A DNA stretch of 64,000 nucleotides, from the NCBI RefSeq assembly GCF_901000735.1, contig NC_081545.1, positions 17,368,758-17,432,757 of the forward strand. The letters run 5' to 3'. Source of the stretch: Corylus avellana. Taxonomy: Eukaryota; Streptophyta; Magnoliopsida; Fagales; Betulaceae. The notes below the pieces were generated by a model. That model saw only the letters and a program-made list of their open reading frames with translations. It had not been told where the DNA came from and did not search any database. Position 1 is the stretch's first letter. Every line of letters begins with the position of its first letter. The position numbers and the translations under genes were made by a program. Shown piece after piece: positions 11,494 to 21,148 of the stretch.

Positions 11494-12246
11494 CCCTCAG
11501 GACAGTGCCAACCTTGCTGAGAATGGGTAATATCTCGGGTAAACTATACTGTTGAACTATCACTCATACTCATGATTATAAGCATGCACTATATCTATAT
11601 CGCATCTTTGTATAACTGTCATGATTAAACTGTTGCATTCTTTATCAAACGGAGTTCATCACAAAATAATGGCATTGGTATTATGTGCATTAATTTTCAC
11701 TAAGTCCTTGGACTTACCCCACTTTTTGTGTTTTCTCCCTCCATTATGTATAATTGTGCGGTTTAGCTAGCATAGAAGATGCCTACAGACCGGACTTGGG
11801 TGATAGCTTAGGATTTGATTAGAGTCATTGTTAAGGACATGGATCCGGTGTGGTTGAAGACTATGTGGGATGACGGAGGAACCACGCGGGCGGACATGAT
11901 CGAGATTCTTATCTCCATGACATTACTTAAGATTAAGAATCAATTTGTTTAGTTGTTTTTATTTTCAAATAATGATTATGGTCTGTAACCTTTATTTGAT
12001 GATGGTCTGTTGACCAATATATTTGATGACTTATTTATATTATGAGGTATTATGTTTACTCTAGTGTATAAAATTGTGGTTGTTTTAGTTGTTGCTTTCA
12101 TTTCCCTGGAGTAACAAAGTCTTCCGCTGAGTTCTCTTGTTTAGGAGAGGTTAAGATCCCTGAGTCTTGTCCCGTGAGGGATAGGGCTAGGAGACGAACC
12201 ATGGAGTCAATTATTAGTTAATCGATTTTCCATCGGGGTCGTTATA
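11494..12246 (+). repeat. Partial 3' LTR of the Tekay-like element
   Basis: Homologous to 6517-7262, ending GGGTCGTTATA where the other copy ends GGGTCATTACA. It lacks the first ~1.1 kb of the other copy because of the deletion that also removed integrase. Confidence 0.7.
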
Positions 12247-12370
12247 GTGCCTTAGTCATCTTCTTATGGATTTCCTCTCCTCGACCTAATGTTATTGGGG
12301 GTTTTGCCTCTCAGCCTATTTCAGGCTGGATCTTAGCCCTCATCTTTCCATTGGCTATTTTGGGTATCTT

Positions 12371-12932
12371 GTGTTTGGACTTTATTTGGAGAGGAACCTT
12401 TTGATCCATGATGGTACGGTCACTTCTCCAAGTCAGGCCTTTTATCAGGTTTCCAGAACCTTGAATCTTAATGTTGCCGCCTGGAGGGATAACACTCTTT
12501 CTTCTCTATGGGTTCCTCCAGTTATGGGATGGGTTAAGGCAAATTTTGATGTGGTGGTTAAAAATTCTTTTGCTATGGCTGCGTATGTGCTGAGTGATGT
12601 TCAATGTAACATTATTGTTGCTGCTACCCAGAATTTGGTATGCACGGATGTATTGCAAGGGCAAGCGGTTGCTGCTCTTTTGGCAGTTCGATTGGCAACC
12701 TTCTCTGGTTGTGATCACCTTTTGTTGGAGGGAGATGCTCTTCTTGTGGTGTTGGCCATTAACAACCCTCCCTTATTTTCTTCTTGGATTTTTACTCATT
12801 GTATTTCTGGCATTAGTTTAGAACTATCCTCTCTTCAAAGCCGGAATGCTTTGAAAGTGTCTAGATGTGCCAATTTTTGTGCACATGCTTTAGTTAGAGG
12901 GGTTGTTTCCCATCTTGTCTTTGGAAGCATTT
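12371..12932 (+). pseudogene. RNase H-like domain of LINE ORF2 (RVT_3 type), 3' part interrupted
   Basis: Translation shows GWVKANFDVVVKN (first acidic residue of the RNase H fold, in NFD), a helix GQAVAALLAVRLA where relatives have A-E-A (the Glu appears replaced by Gln) and LLLEGDALLVVLAINN (the GD Asp), then a C-terminal NFCAHALVRG. This is the arrangement of the RNase H domain at the end of plant L1 ORF2 and of annotated 'putative ribonuclease H protein' genes. The last codons of the open frame (after about 12932) come from the inserted LTR, so the true C terminus lies beyond 14271. Likely inactive. Confidence 0.65.
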
Positions 12933-14271
12933 TGATAAGTGCCAAATATTGCATATTTTGACCCCTTTATTTACATTAGTTAATCCTTTAGTTGTGTCGT
13001 TATTTAATATTTTGTGTTAGTTTTGTATTTTTAGTGTTTTTTAGGTCATTAAAGAAAAACTATAGCTTTAAAGGAAAAATGCAAAGTTCAGAAGAAAGCA
13101 TACTTTGAGAAGACCTAGATGATGTGGTTAAGTCTAACCAAATCCAAGAAAAAGGTTAAATCAGATTAAATTGGATAAAAGATCAGATTGGAGAAGATTT
13201 CGGATCGGATTCAAATTCAGATTCTATACATGTCTCAGTATTTTGACTGTAACTTTCTACTCAAACATCATATTGAAGTGATTCAAGCGGCATTAGAAAG
13301 CTAACTCAAAATACTACAATTCATGTGAAATAAGAGTTTCCTAATTCGGACGGTTACTATGCCAAAATCGCCATGCAATTAAGAAACACAAATATGGACG
13401 AATCCTATTCCGATTTCAGACTTCTATTTTGACTGGAAGACAGACCTCCGAATTATCTAGGTTTAATAGGGCTTTTAGGACTTTCCTAAGCCTATAAATA
13501 GACTTCTTTGCATTCAAGAACGGGGAGACACAATCCCAGAGAGCAAAATTATACAGTTTTTCTCTTTTTAGTTTAGGTTTTCATTAGTTTAGGTTTTATT
13601 TTTATGTAGAGCTAAATTCCCAACTAAGGTTAGGGATGAAGCATCACTGATGAAGAACGACATCACTTTTATGTAAGTCTTTATTTATCCGATTTTATTG
13701 AGTTTTATATTTCAATTGTTTTACTTCTAATCAATGTGTGAAGTGATTGTTGGATATCTCTTGTGATTCAAGGATACATGTGATGATTTAAGGTAATTTC
13801 ATATGATTGATTGCTTGGTTTTTAACTCATAAAAATTGGATATCCTTTGTGATTTGTTCTACGGAGACATCTGGTGTTTCAATTGAATTTGGATTCCTTT
13901 TGTGGTTTGGGCCATGAATGGATACATGAGATGGTTTTGATTAATTCTTTGAAACATAGTAAAACATACATAAGATTTAAATTGTGAGAACTTCGGATAA
14001 ATATTGATGGATATGGAGTATGTTGTTATGATTCGGTGAGTGTGGATTCCCAAACCTTAGTCTTTATCTTTTGTTTTATTTAATTTATGTTTATCTTTTA
14101 ATTTTTAAAACCAAAATTCAAAACCCTTTTAGAACTAGGTTAGGATTTAATTAGTTTAGATTTAAATTGCCCTTTTAAAAATACAATTCTCTGTGCGTTC
14201 GACTTCGCACTTGCAATCCATTAAACTACAATCGATTCGTGCACTTGCAAGTTAAATAAATTTGCACAACA
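12933..14271 (+). repeat. Solo LTR of the Athila-like family inside the LINE
   Basis: 1339 bp reading TGATAAGTGCCAAATATTGC to AAATTTGCACAACA, the reverse orientation of the other copies. Flanking 5-mers are CATTT (12928-12932) and CATTC (14272-14276), a target-site duplication with one change. A TATA-type CTATAAATAG motif lies near 13492. Confidence 0.85.
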
Positions 14272-14370
14272 CATTCCCACAGGATTCCCCATTCTTTCTT
14301 CTATTCAGATTAGGAATGAGAAAGATCATTCACTGTAATCCTTTTCTTTATTCAATTAAAAAAAAAAAAT

Positions 14371-14518
14371 ACCAATTTGATAAAATCTCACTTTTCCCAA
14401 GGAGAACATTAAATACAATGACCTCTGGCTGTGGTGATTGGAGAGGTGAAAATTTGCAAAAGGTAACGTAATCTAGTCTTAAACCTTGCCACCAAACAAA
14501 GGTACGTGAACATACTTT

Positions 14519-14557
<39 letters not shown>

Positions 14558-14780
14558 TAAAGGTAAGTAAAAGTACATTAAGAGTTAGTTAGCAAGTGTC
14601 CATGAAAGTTGCTGAGGTAAAAAATGACAGGATCACAAAAACAGAATTTCATACTTTTATGAAGATACAAATGATGGGCAAGATACAATCCACATAGTCA
14701 TATTCCTTGACCATTAAAATTCTTGGGTGGTTCCTCTTATGTGGAAACCATATGAGCTACAAAACAAAAAGGACTTTGTT
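14371..14780. other. Intergenic, AT microsatellite, nothing recognised
   Basis: Contains a (TA)n tract at about 14523-14556. No coding sequence or element ends recognised. Confidence 0.5.
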
Positions 14781-15330
14781 TTGTAGTATATATAGAAACA
14801 CACTATGCGGTTGTTTTGGGTGTGAGACAAAAGGAAGAGAGAAAAAATAAAAAAAAAGGAGAAGAAAGAAGAGAACAGCGGCACAAGGAGACAGAGAAAA
14901 AGAAAAAGAAGAAAAAGGGTTTCACCTAATCACATCGTCAGAGATTGGAAAGTCGTTTGTGGTTCGATCTTGATGCAATTTTAGTATATTGTTCATGACA
15001 ACGAGTGCTATTTATTGATTGGTGTCGATTGTTGGACTTCCTCTTCAATTGCTTGGTTGCTAATACCTACTTGCTAAGATATTTCTTTATTCTTGTTAGA
15101 ATCCACTTTTAGGGTGATGAATTTATGTTTAATCCAAGAATGCATGTATTCTTGATGTGGTGATAACCTCTAGATATTTCTCTAGGGAAGACAATTGTAA
15201 ACTCATTATTATTGATAGTGAAAGATTAGACTGGACTAGGTCCTGCGGTTTTTCCCTTCGCATTGGCGGGTTTTCGACTTAAAAATCTTGGTGTCTTGTT
15301 TGTGGATTCATAGTTAAATGCAAAGAACAC
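14781..15330 (+). repeat. Possible copia-type LTR remnant
   Basis: A TATA-like GTATATATAG (about 14788) is followed about 450 bp later by CCTGCGGTTTTTCCC, then GCGGGTTTTCGAC and AAATCTTGGTGTC, the wording commonly seen near the 3' end of plant Ty1/copia LTRs. A copia RT fragment follows on the same strand. Ends and a second LTR are not visible. Confidence 0.4.
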
Positions 15331-15333
15331 TTA

Positions 15334-15593
15334 GAGCCTGTTTGAGATTACGTTTGAAAAATAGAGTTTTTAAGTCAAAAAGAGTTTTTGGGCAAAAGCT
15401 TCATTTTTAAGCTTTTGCCAAAAGTGCGCGTTGGCTATTTTTAGGTTTTTTGGACCCTTAAAAGCACTCTTAATTTTTTTACCAAACGAGAATTTTTTTT
15501 TTTTTTTACCAAACAAGTACTTTTTTCTTCAAACAAAATTTTTGAGTGTTAAAAGCATTTTTAGGCCCTTCAAACGCAATCCCAAACAGGCCC
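15334..15593. mobile_element. Tourist/Harbinger-type MITE
   Basis: 260 bp with terminal inverted repeats GAGCCTGTTTGAGATTACG and (reverse complement of the right end) GGGCCTGTTTGGGATTGCG, flanked by TTA duplications (15331-15333 and 15594-15596). The termini match those of the coding Harbinger element at 29108-33890, so that lineage is a plausible transposase source. Confidence 0.8.
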
Positions 15594-15596
15594 TTA

Positions 15597-15693
15597 GAGC
15601 TTGTTTGGGGTTGCTTTTGAGAAATAAAGTTTTTAAGTCAAAAAGAGCTTTTGGGCAAAAGCTTCATTTTTAAACTTTTGTCAAAAGTGCAAT
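15597..15693. mobile_element. Truncated second Harbinger-type MITE
   Basis: Starts GAGCTTGTTTGGGGTTGC immediately after the TTA shared with the preceding MITE and follows the left half of that MITE (AAGTCAAAAAGAGCTTTTGG) until about 15693, then breaks into copia sequence. No right end. Confidence 0.65.
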
Positions 15694-16164
15694 TCCTCCA
15701 GGTGGACACTAGTAAAATTGACAAACTAAAGAAAGAGTTAAGTAAGTCCTTTGCTATGAAGGACTTGGGACCTGCAAAGTAAATTCTTGGTATGAAGATC
15801 CCTCGTGTTACGAAGAAAGAAAAATTGCGGCTATCACAAGAGCAAGGCAAAACTTGTGAGCTCTACACTTGCAGGTCATTTGAAGTTGAGTTCAAAGCAA
15901 AATCCTACAAGTAAATAATAAAAAGATGGAATGAAAAAAGTGCTTTAAGCATCAGCCAAGGGTAGCTTAATGTATGCCATGGTGTGTACGAGGCCTGATA
16001 TCACTCATGCTATTGGAGTTGTCAGTTGGTTCCTTTCTAATCCTAGAAAAGAACATTGGGCAACTGTGTGTAGAAGTACTTCTGCATAAGTTTAAAATTG
16101 AGAAATTACTGACGGAGTACTATATTTCATGGTTGAAACGCATTTTACAAAATAAAGTACACAT
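15694..16164 (+). pseudogene. Ty1/copia reverse transcriptase / RNase H fragment
   Basis: Conceptual translation with stops and frameshifts gives VDTSKIDKLKKELSKSFAMKDLG and ILGMKI (late RT), then SLMYAMVCTRPDITHAIGVVSWFLSNPRKEHW, the segment joining RT to RNase H in plant copia elements. It lies between the MITE pair and the Athila-like insertion at 16170, which truncates it. Non-functional debris. Confidence 0.75.
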
Positions 16165-16169
16165 GCTAT

Positions 16170-17544
16170 TGTTGTGCAAATTTATTTAACTCGCAAGTGC
16201 ACGAATCAATTGTAGTTAATGGATTGCAAGTGCGAGGTCGAACCCACAGGGAATTGTATTCTTGAAAGCAATTTTAAATCTAAATTAATTAAATCCTAAT
16301 CTAGTTCCAAATTTTTGAGAGATTTTTCTGTTTGAATGAAAAAAAACAAAAGCATGAGCAATTTAAAGTGATTGAAATCTTATGACGAAACACTAAAGTT
16401 TCAGAATCCACACTCACAAATTCATAACAACATAATTTCATGATCTATAATATTCCCCAAAGTTCTCACATATAAATCTTAAGTTTGTTTTACTATTGCT
16501 TCAAAGAATTAATCAAAAGATCCCATGTATCCATTCATAACCCAAATCACAAAAGAAATCCAATATTCGATCAAATCATTAACTGTATCCGTAAATCACA
16601 AGAAAATATCCAATCTTTATCAAAACATCAATTGTATCCAGAGAATAAATCACAGGGAAATCCAATTTTTAACAAAGAAAACCAAGCAATCAATTATATT
16701 GAATAATCTTAAATCATCAAGTGTATCCTTGAATCACAAAAGATATCCAAGAGTTATTCAATCCAATTGATTAGAAGTAAAACAATAGAGCAATTAAACC
16801 ATTAAATTGGGAAATATTACATACATGAAACAAAGTTGCTAATCATAAGTGAGGCTTCATCTTCAACCTTAGTTGAAGGTTTAGCCTCTCATGTTATTGA
16901 AAGACAAAACAAAATTGATTGAATTCATAATGTAAAATCGAGTACTTACAAATAAGAATCACAAAGTAGAGATTCAAAAGTTAGGAAAACCTTAAACTCT
17001 CTTCTTTCTCCTCTGCAATCTTCAAATTCGTAGCCCCCTCAACTAATCTGATAATTCCCTATTTATAGACCTAAAACTTAGGGTTTTACAAGTTGAAATC
17101 GGATACAATTCGTCCAGGTTTGTACCATTTAATTACGGGACGATTTTGGAATAGTAAACGTCCGAATTAGCAAAATCCTATTTCACAATGAATTGTAGTA
17201 TTTTGAGTTAGCTTTCCAACGCCACTTGAATCACCTCAATCGGATATGTGAGCGAAAAGTTATGGTCAAAATACTGAGACGTGTAGAATCTGAATTTGAA
17301 TCCAATTCGAAATTTTATCCAATCTTATCCTTAATCCGATTTACCCATTTCTTGGATTTGGTTAAACTTAACCATATCATCTAGGTCTTCTCAAAGTATG
17401 TTTTCTTCCAAAAAGTAGTTTTTCTTCAACACCTACAAAATATTAAAAACACAAAACTAACACAGAACATCAGATAATAACACAGCTAAAGGATTAACAC
17501 AAGTAAATTAAGGGGTCCAAATATGCAATATTTGGCACACATCA
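16170..17544 (-). repeat. 3' LTR (element orientation) of the complete Athila-like element
   Basis: Starts TGTTGTGCAAATTT and ends GGCACACATCA, 1375 bp. The GCTAT duplication precedes it. A CTATTTATAG segment near 17060 is the TATA-like core in reverse. Confidence 0.9.
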
Positions 17545-18978
17545 AACACCCCCAAACTTAACTTTTGCTAGTCCCTTAGCAAAACAAAACGAAAAATAGA
17601 ATGAAAACAAAACAAAACAAAACATAAATCCTCTTTCGTGGGAGAGACGATTGCATTTAGCATATGCAACAAGCCTTTTAAACCCCTAGGCATCCCTAGT
17701 GGACGAGTGAAGTCTCGTGAGGGCTTAACAGGAATGATACCCACAAACATTGTAGTACTATGTTGTTAACAAGAAAGAAGTTTCACATAAACCATGGTTC
17801 TCATTCATGAGCAAACTTAAAAAGACAAACACCATCATCACTATCAAAAGGAAATCCAGAATCAAATCACTCATAAATGAACAATTTAGACTTCATATGT
17901 TCTGAAATGTGTAAAGTGTAATTAGCATACAATCATGAAGCTTTCAGCTTAAACTCAAGACAAGTTCCATAAAATTTGTAAGAATCCCTAACAGATGAAA
18001 CAACCAAGGCAAGATATGTAACTTTTTTTTTTTTAACAGACTTTGTAGTGTCTAACTCCCTTAAGCTTTCTAATTGACCCATGTAACAAGTGTTAGGCCA
18101 ATGACTCCCAAGCCAGGTGGCTTTAGGGCACTAGATGTAAAACATCTCTAAGGGCTTAGTAACTTAAGTCAAAAAGGCTACGAAGCCAGACTAGCCATAT
18201 CTTAAATCAATATTGAATTTCACACCTTTTGACACGAACACTCAATGCTTAATGAGGCAAGAGGTCCGGTTACTCAGCGAAAAACTCAACATGATCTTTC
18301 TTTTCTTTTTCCTTCTCTTTTTATTTATTTTTTTATTTTTTTATTTTTTTATATCTTGCAAGCCAATGGTTATTCATCAATAGGTCATCCAACAAATCTC
18401 AAAGAGAACAAGCTTAAGCTCAAACATCATACCTCACAGAAAACATGCTAATGTGCTCATAAAAATTTATCTCAAAACAAGTGAAATCTCTTTTACCCAA
18501 AAATAAGTCAAAGGACTTAGACTCCAAATGACATAATGATGTGTTCAACCCTTTAAGCAAGCTAATGAAATGCAAACCACAGTCACAGTTTAACTCAAAC
18601 TTGACAAAAACATAGCATAATTAATTTTTTTTTTTTCAAATTTTTTAACACAAAAAGACAAATAAAACTAAACAAATAAAAACAAAAATAAATAGACAAA
18701 GATAGACAAAGTGTTTTTCCATACCCCCAAACTTGAATCACACATTGTCCTCAATGTAGGCAGAAACACAATACCAAGAGGTATAAGGAACCAGAGTGAG
18801 CAAAGAGACGACCCCCAAACTTACTCATAATAACACCTGTCCTGAAAAACACAAAAATAAAACAAAAATGAAGATAGACGAAACAACACAAAAAATGACT
18901 AAAAATACCAAAGAAAAAGGAATGCCTTCCATAAGCGCTAAGTTTACAGTCTTCAGCCAGACTTTTCACCGCTGATGA
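17545..18978 (-). other. 3' non-coding region of the Athila-like element with repeated polypurine motifs
   Basis: No coding frame is supported. Reading the minus strand, AAGTTTGGGGGT-type motifs occur at about 18811, 18724 and next to the LTR at about 17547, the last in the polypurine-tract position. Similar spaced motifs occur in the deleted relative at 3920 and 4022. Confidence 0.65.
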
Positions 18979-20481
18979 TTAAGTAGACGACGTAGGATCT
19001 TCCAAAGGCAATTCCTCACTCTCCGAAATTTCCAGTTCCAAGAATGGCTTCAACCGCTGACCATTGACCTTGAGAGCACTTCCATTCTTAGGATCCTGGA
19101 TTTCGATGGCTCCATGAGTAGAAACTGCACGCACTATGAATGGTCCAGTCCATCGGGATTTGAGCTTTCCTGGAAACAGATGCAGACGTGAGTTGTAAAG
19201 GAGGACTTTCTGACCAACTTCAAATGATCTTCTCAAAATGTTTTGGTCATGGATCTTCTTCATCTGATCTTTGTATAGCTTGGCACAGTTGTAGGCATCA
19301 TTCCTCAATTCTTCTAATTCATCTAGCTGTAACTTCCTTTGCTCACCAGCCTTGGTGAGGTTGAAATTTAGCTGCTTTATAGCCCAATAAGCCCGGTGCT
19401 CCAATTCCACAGGGAGGTGACAAGCCTTGCCATACACGAGTCGGTAGGGAGACATGCCAATTGGAGTCTTGAATGCAGTCCGGTATGCCCACAGAGCGTC
19501 ATTGAGTCGAAGAGACCAGTCCTTCCTTGTCGGGTTCACCGTCTTTTCTAATATCCTCTTGATTTCTCTGTTGGATATCTCAACTTGCCCACTTGTCTGA
19601 GGATGGTAGGGAGTTGCAACTTTATGAGTAATACCATACTTCTTCATGAGTTGCTCAAAATATCGGTTGCAGAAATGCTTCCCCCCATCACTGATGATGG
19701 CACGTGGTGTCCCAAAACGTGCGAACACATTTTCCTTCAAAAATTGCAACACGACTCTGTGATCATTAGTCTTGCAGGCAATAGCCTCCACCCACTTGGA
19801 AACATAATCCACCGCCACAAGGATGAAAAGATACCCATAAGAATTAGGGAAGGGACCCATGAAATCAATGCCCCAAACATCAAACAGCTCCACAATAAGG
19901 ATCGGGTTCAGCGGCATCATATTCCTTCTTCCAATGCTCCCCAACTTCTGGCATCTATCACAGGCTGAACAGTAGGCATGGGCATCACGAAAAATGGAGG
20001 GCCAATAGAATCCACTTTGAAGAATCTTCGCCGCGGTCTTTTTAGAACTGAAGTGGCCTCCACATGCATGATCATGGCAAAAAGATAGGACATTTTGCTG
20101 GTCATTTTCAGGAATGCATCTCCTTATAATCTGATCTGGGCAGTATTTGAACAGGTAAGGATCATCCCAAAAGAAGTACTTCGCCCCAGCCAAGAATTTT
20201 GATTTGTCTTGCCTAGTCCAATGTGATGGCATTTGGGCAGTGACAAGGTAGTTCACTATGTCTGCGAACCATGGTGCATGATTTTGAGAGATGTGCATAA
20301 GTTGTTCATCAGGGAATGTCTCAGCAATCGGCACAGCATTTTCATTGAAGTCGACAACCAGCCTAGATAGATGGTCAGCTACCACATTCTCGGAACCCTT
20401 CTTGTCCCGAATTTCAATATCAAACTCTTGCAGCAATAGAATCCACCGGATGAGACGAGATTTAGCATCTTTCTTTGACAA
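18979..20481 (-). pseudogene. RNase H end and integrase of the Athila-like element
   Basis: A 500-codon open frame. It begins with the end of RNase H ([32 protein letters not shown]). It then has the integrase HHCC zinc finger (H..H then CSACDRCQK), the core DFMGPF with the first Asp, IISDGGKHF with the second, and a Glu in [15 protein letters not shown] about 36 residues later. The GPF/Y-like C terminus reads [11 protein letters not shown]. All D,D,E residues are present. It ends [10 protein letters not shown] before the non-coding tract. In an intact element integrase inserts the cDNA. Here it is out of frame with the upstream RT by an apparent single-base insertion near 20,500. Confidence 0.85.
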
Positions 20482-21148
20482 TAGATATTTCAGTGCAGCA
20501 TGATCCAGAGTAGACTAAGACTTTAGACCCTAGCAAGTAAGATCTAAACTTATCCAGAGCAAACACTACAGCTAACAACTCCTTTTCAGTAGTGGAGTAG
20601 TTAAGTTGTGCATCATTCAGAGTCTTGCTGGCATAGTATATGACATGTGGAATCTTCTCTACTCGCTGACCCAAAACGGCTCCCACAGCATAATCAGAGG
20701 CATCACACATTATCTCGAACGGAACCCCCCAATTAGGTGGCTGAATGATTGGTGTAGAAGTTAAGGTCTTTTTCAGAATCTCAAAGGCTGTCTGGCACTT
20801 GTCATTGAAGTCAAAAGGAACATCTTTTGCCAATAGATTACATAGAGGTCTTGCTATCTTGCTGAAGTCCTTGATGAATCTTCTGTAGAACCCAGCATGT
20901 CCCAGAAATGACCGAACCTCCTTAACTGTCCGCGGGGGCGGAAGGTTAGATATCAGATCAACCTTAGCTCTGTCAACCTCAATACCTTTGTGGGAAATTA
21001 CATGCCCTAAAACAATTCCTTGTTTCACCATGAAGTGGCATTTTTCCCAATTCAGAACCAAATTCTTCTCCTTGCACCGTACCAGCACCAATGTGAGATG
21101 ATGTAGACATTCCCTAAATGATGAACCAAAGACTGAGAAGTCATCCAT
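20462..21148 (-). pseudogene. Reverse transcriptase palm and RNase H of the Athila-like element
   Basis: Starts at the RT catalytic motif FMDDFSVFG (Y/F-x-D-D) and continues through NWEKCHFMV, GIVLGHVIS, KVDLISNLPPP and FLGHAGFYRRFIKDFSKIARPL into RNase H (FEIMCDASDYAVGAVLGQ, YYASKTLNDAQLNYSTTEKELLAVVFALDKFR). It is in a different frame from the upstream gag-PR-RT frame, which it overlaps by 97 bp, and from the downstream integrase frame. Each junction looks like a one-base indel. They could be real decay or assembly errors: the second is in a short G run. Confidence 0.85.

Larger units (their letters stand above)
5388..12246 (+). mobile_element. Degenerate Ty3/gypsy element of chromovirus (Tekay/del) type, nested host of a solo LTR
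   Basis: Order on the plus strand: 5'-truncated LTR (5388-7262), degenerate tRNA-iMet-type primer site (TTGGTGTCAAAGCC at about 7264), gag, zinc knuckle, protease, RT, RNase H, then a partial 3' LTR (11494-12246). A deletion removed the rest of RNase H, all of integrase and the 5' part of the right LTR. Stops and frameshifts occur throughout. A solo LTR of another family splits the RT at 9327-10728. By eye the two LTR copies differ at roughly one base in fifteen to twenty, so this insertion is old relative to the Athila-like element at 16170. Confidence 0.75.
12247..14370 (+). mobile_element. 3' end of a LINE (L1 type with RNase H), split by a solo LTR
   Basis: Positions 12371-12932 encode an RNase H-like domain. 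After the solo LTR the sequence resumes at 14272 with a short coding tail, 3' UTR and an A tract at about 14358-14370, as expected of a LINE 3' end. The 5' part (endonuclease, RT) is absent. Confidence 0.65.

Noticed and set aside
12371..12961. Stand-alone host RNase H-like gene
   Set aside because: Its last codons run into LTR sequence, the upstream part lacks a start context, and a LINE-type 3' end with A tract follows the LTR, so it is a LINE fragment.
18245..18451. Small plus-strand frame in the Athila 3' region, considered as an env-like gene
   Set aside because: Wrong strand for the element, low complexity, and no signal peptide or surface-protein features.
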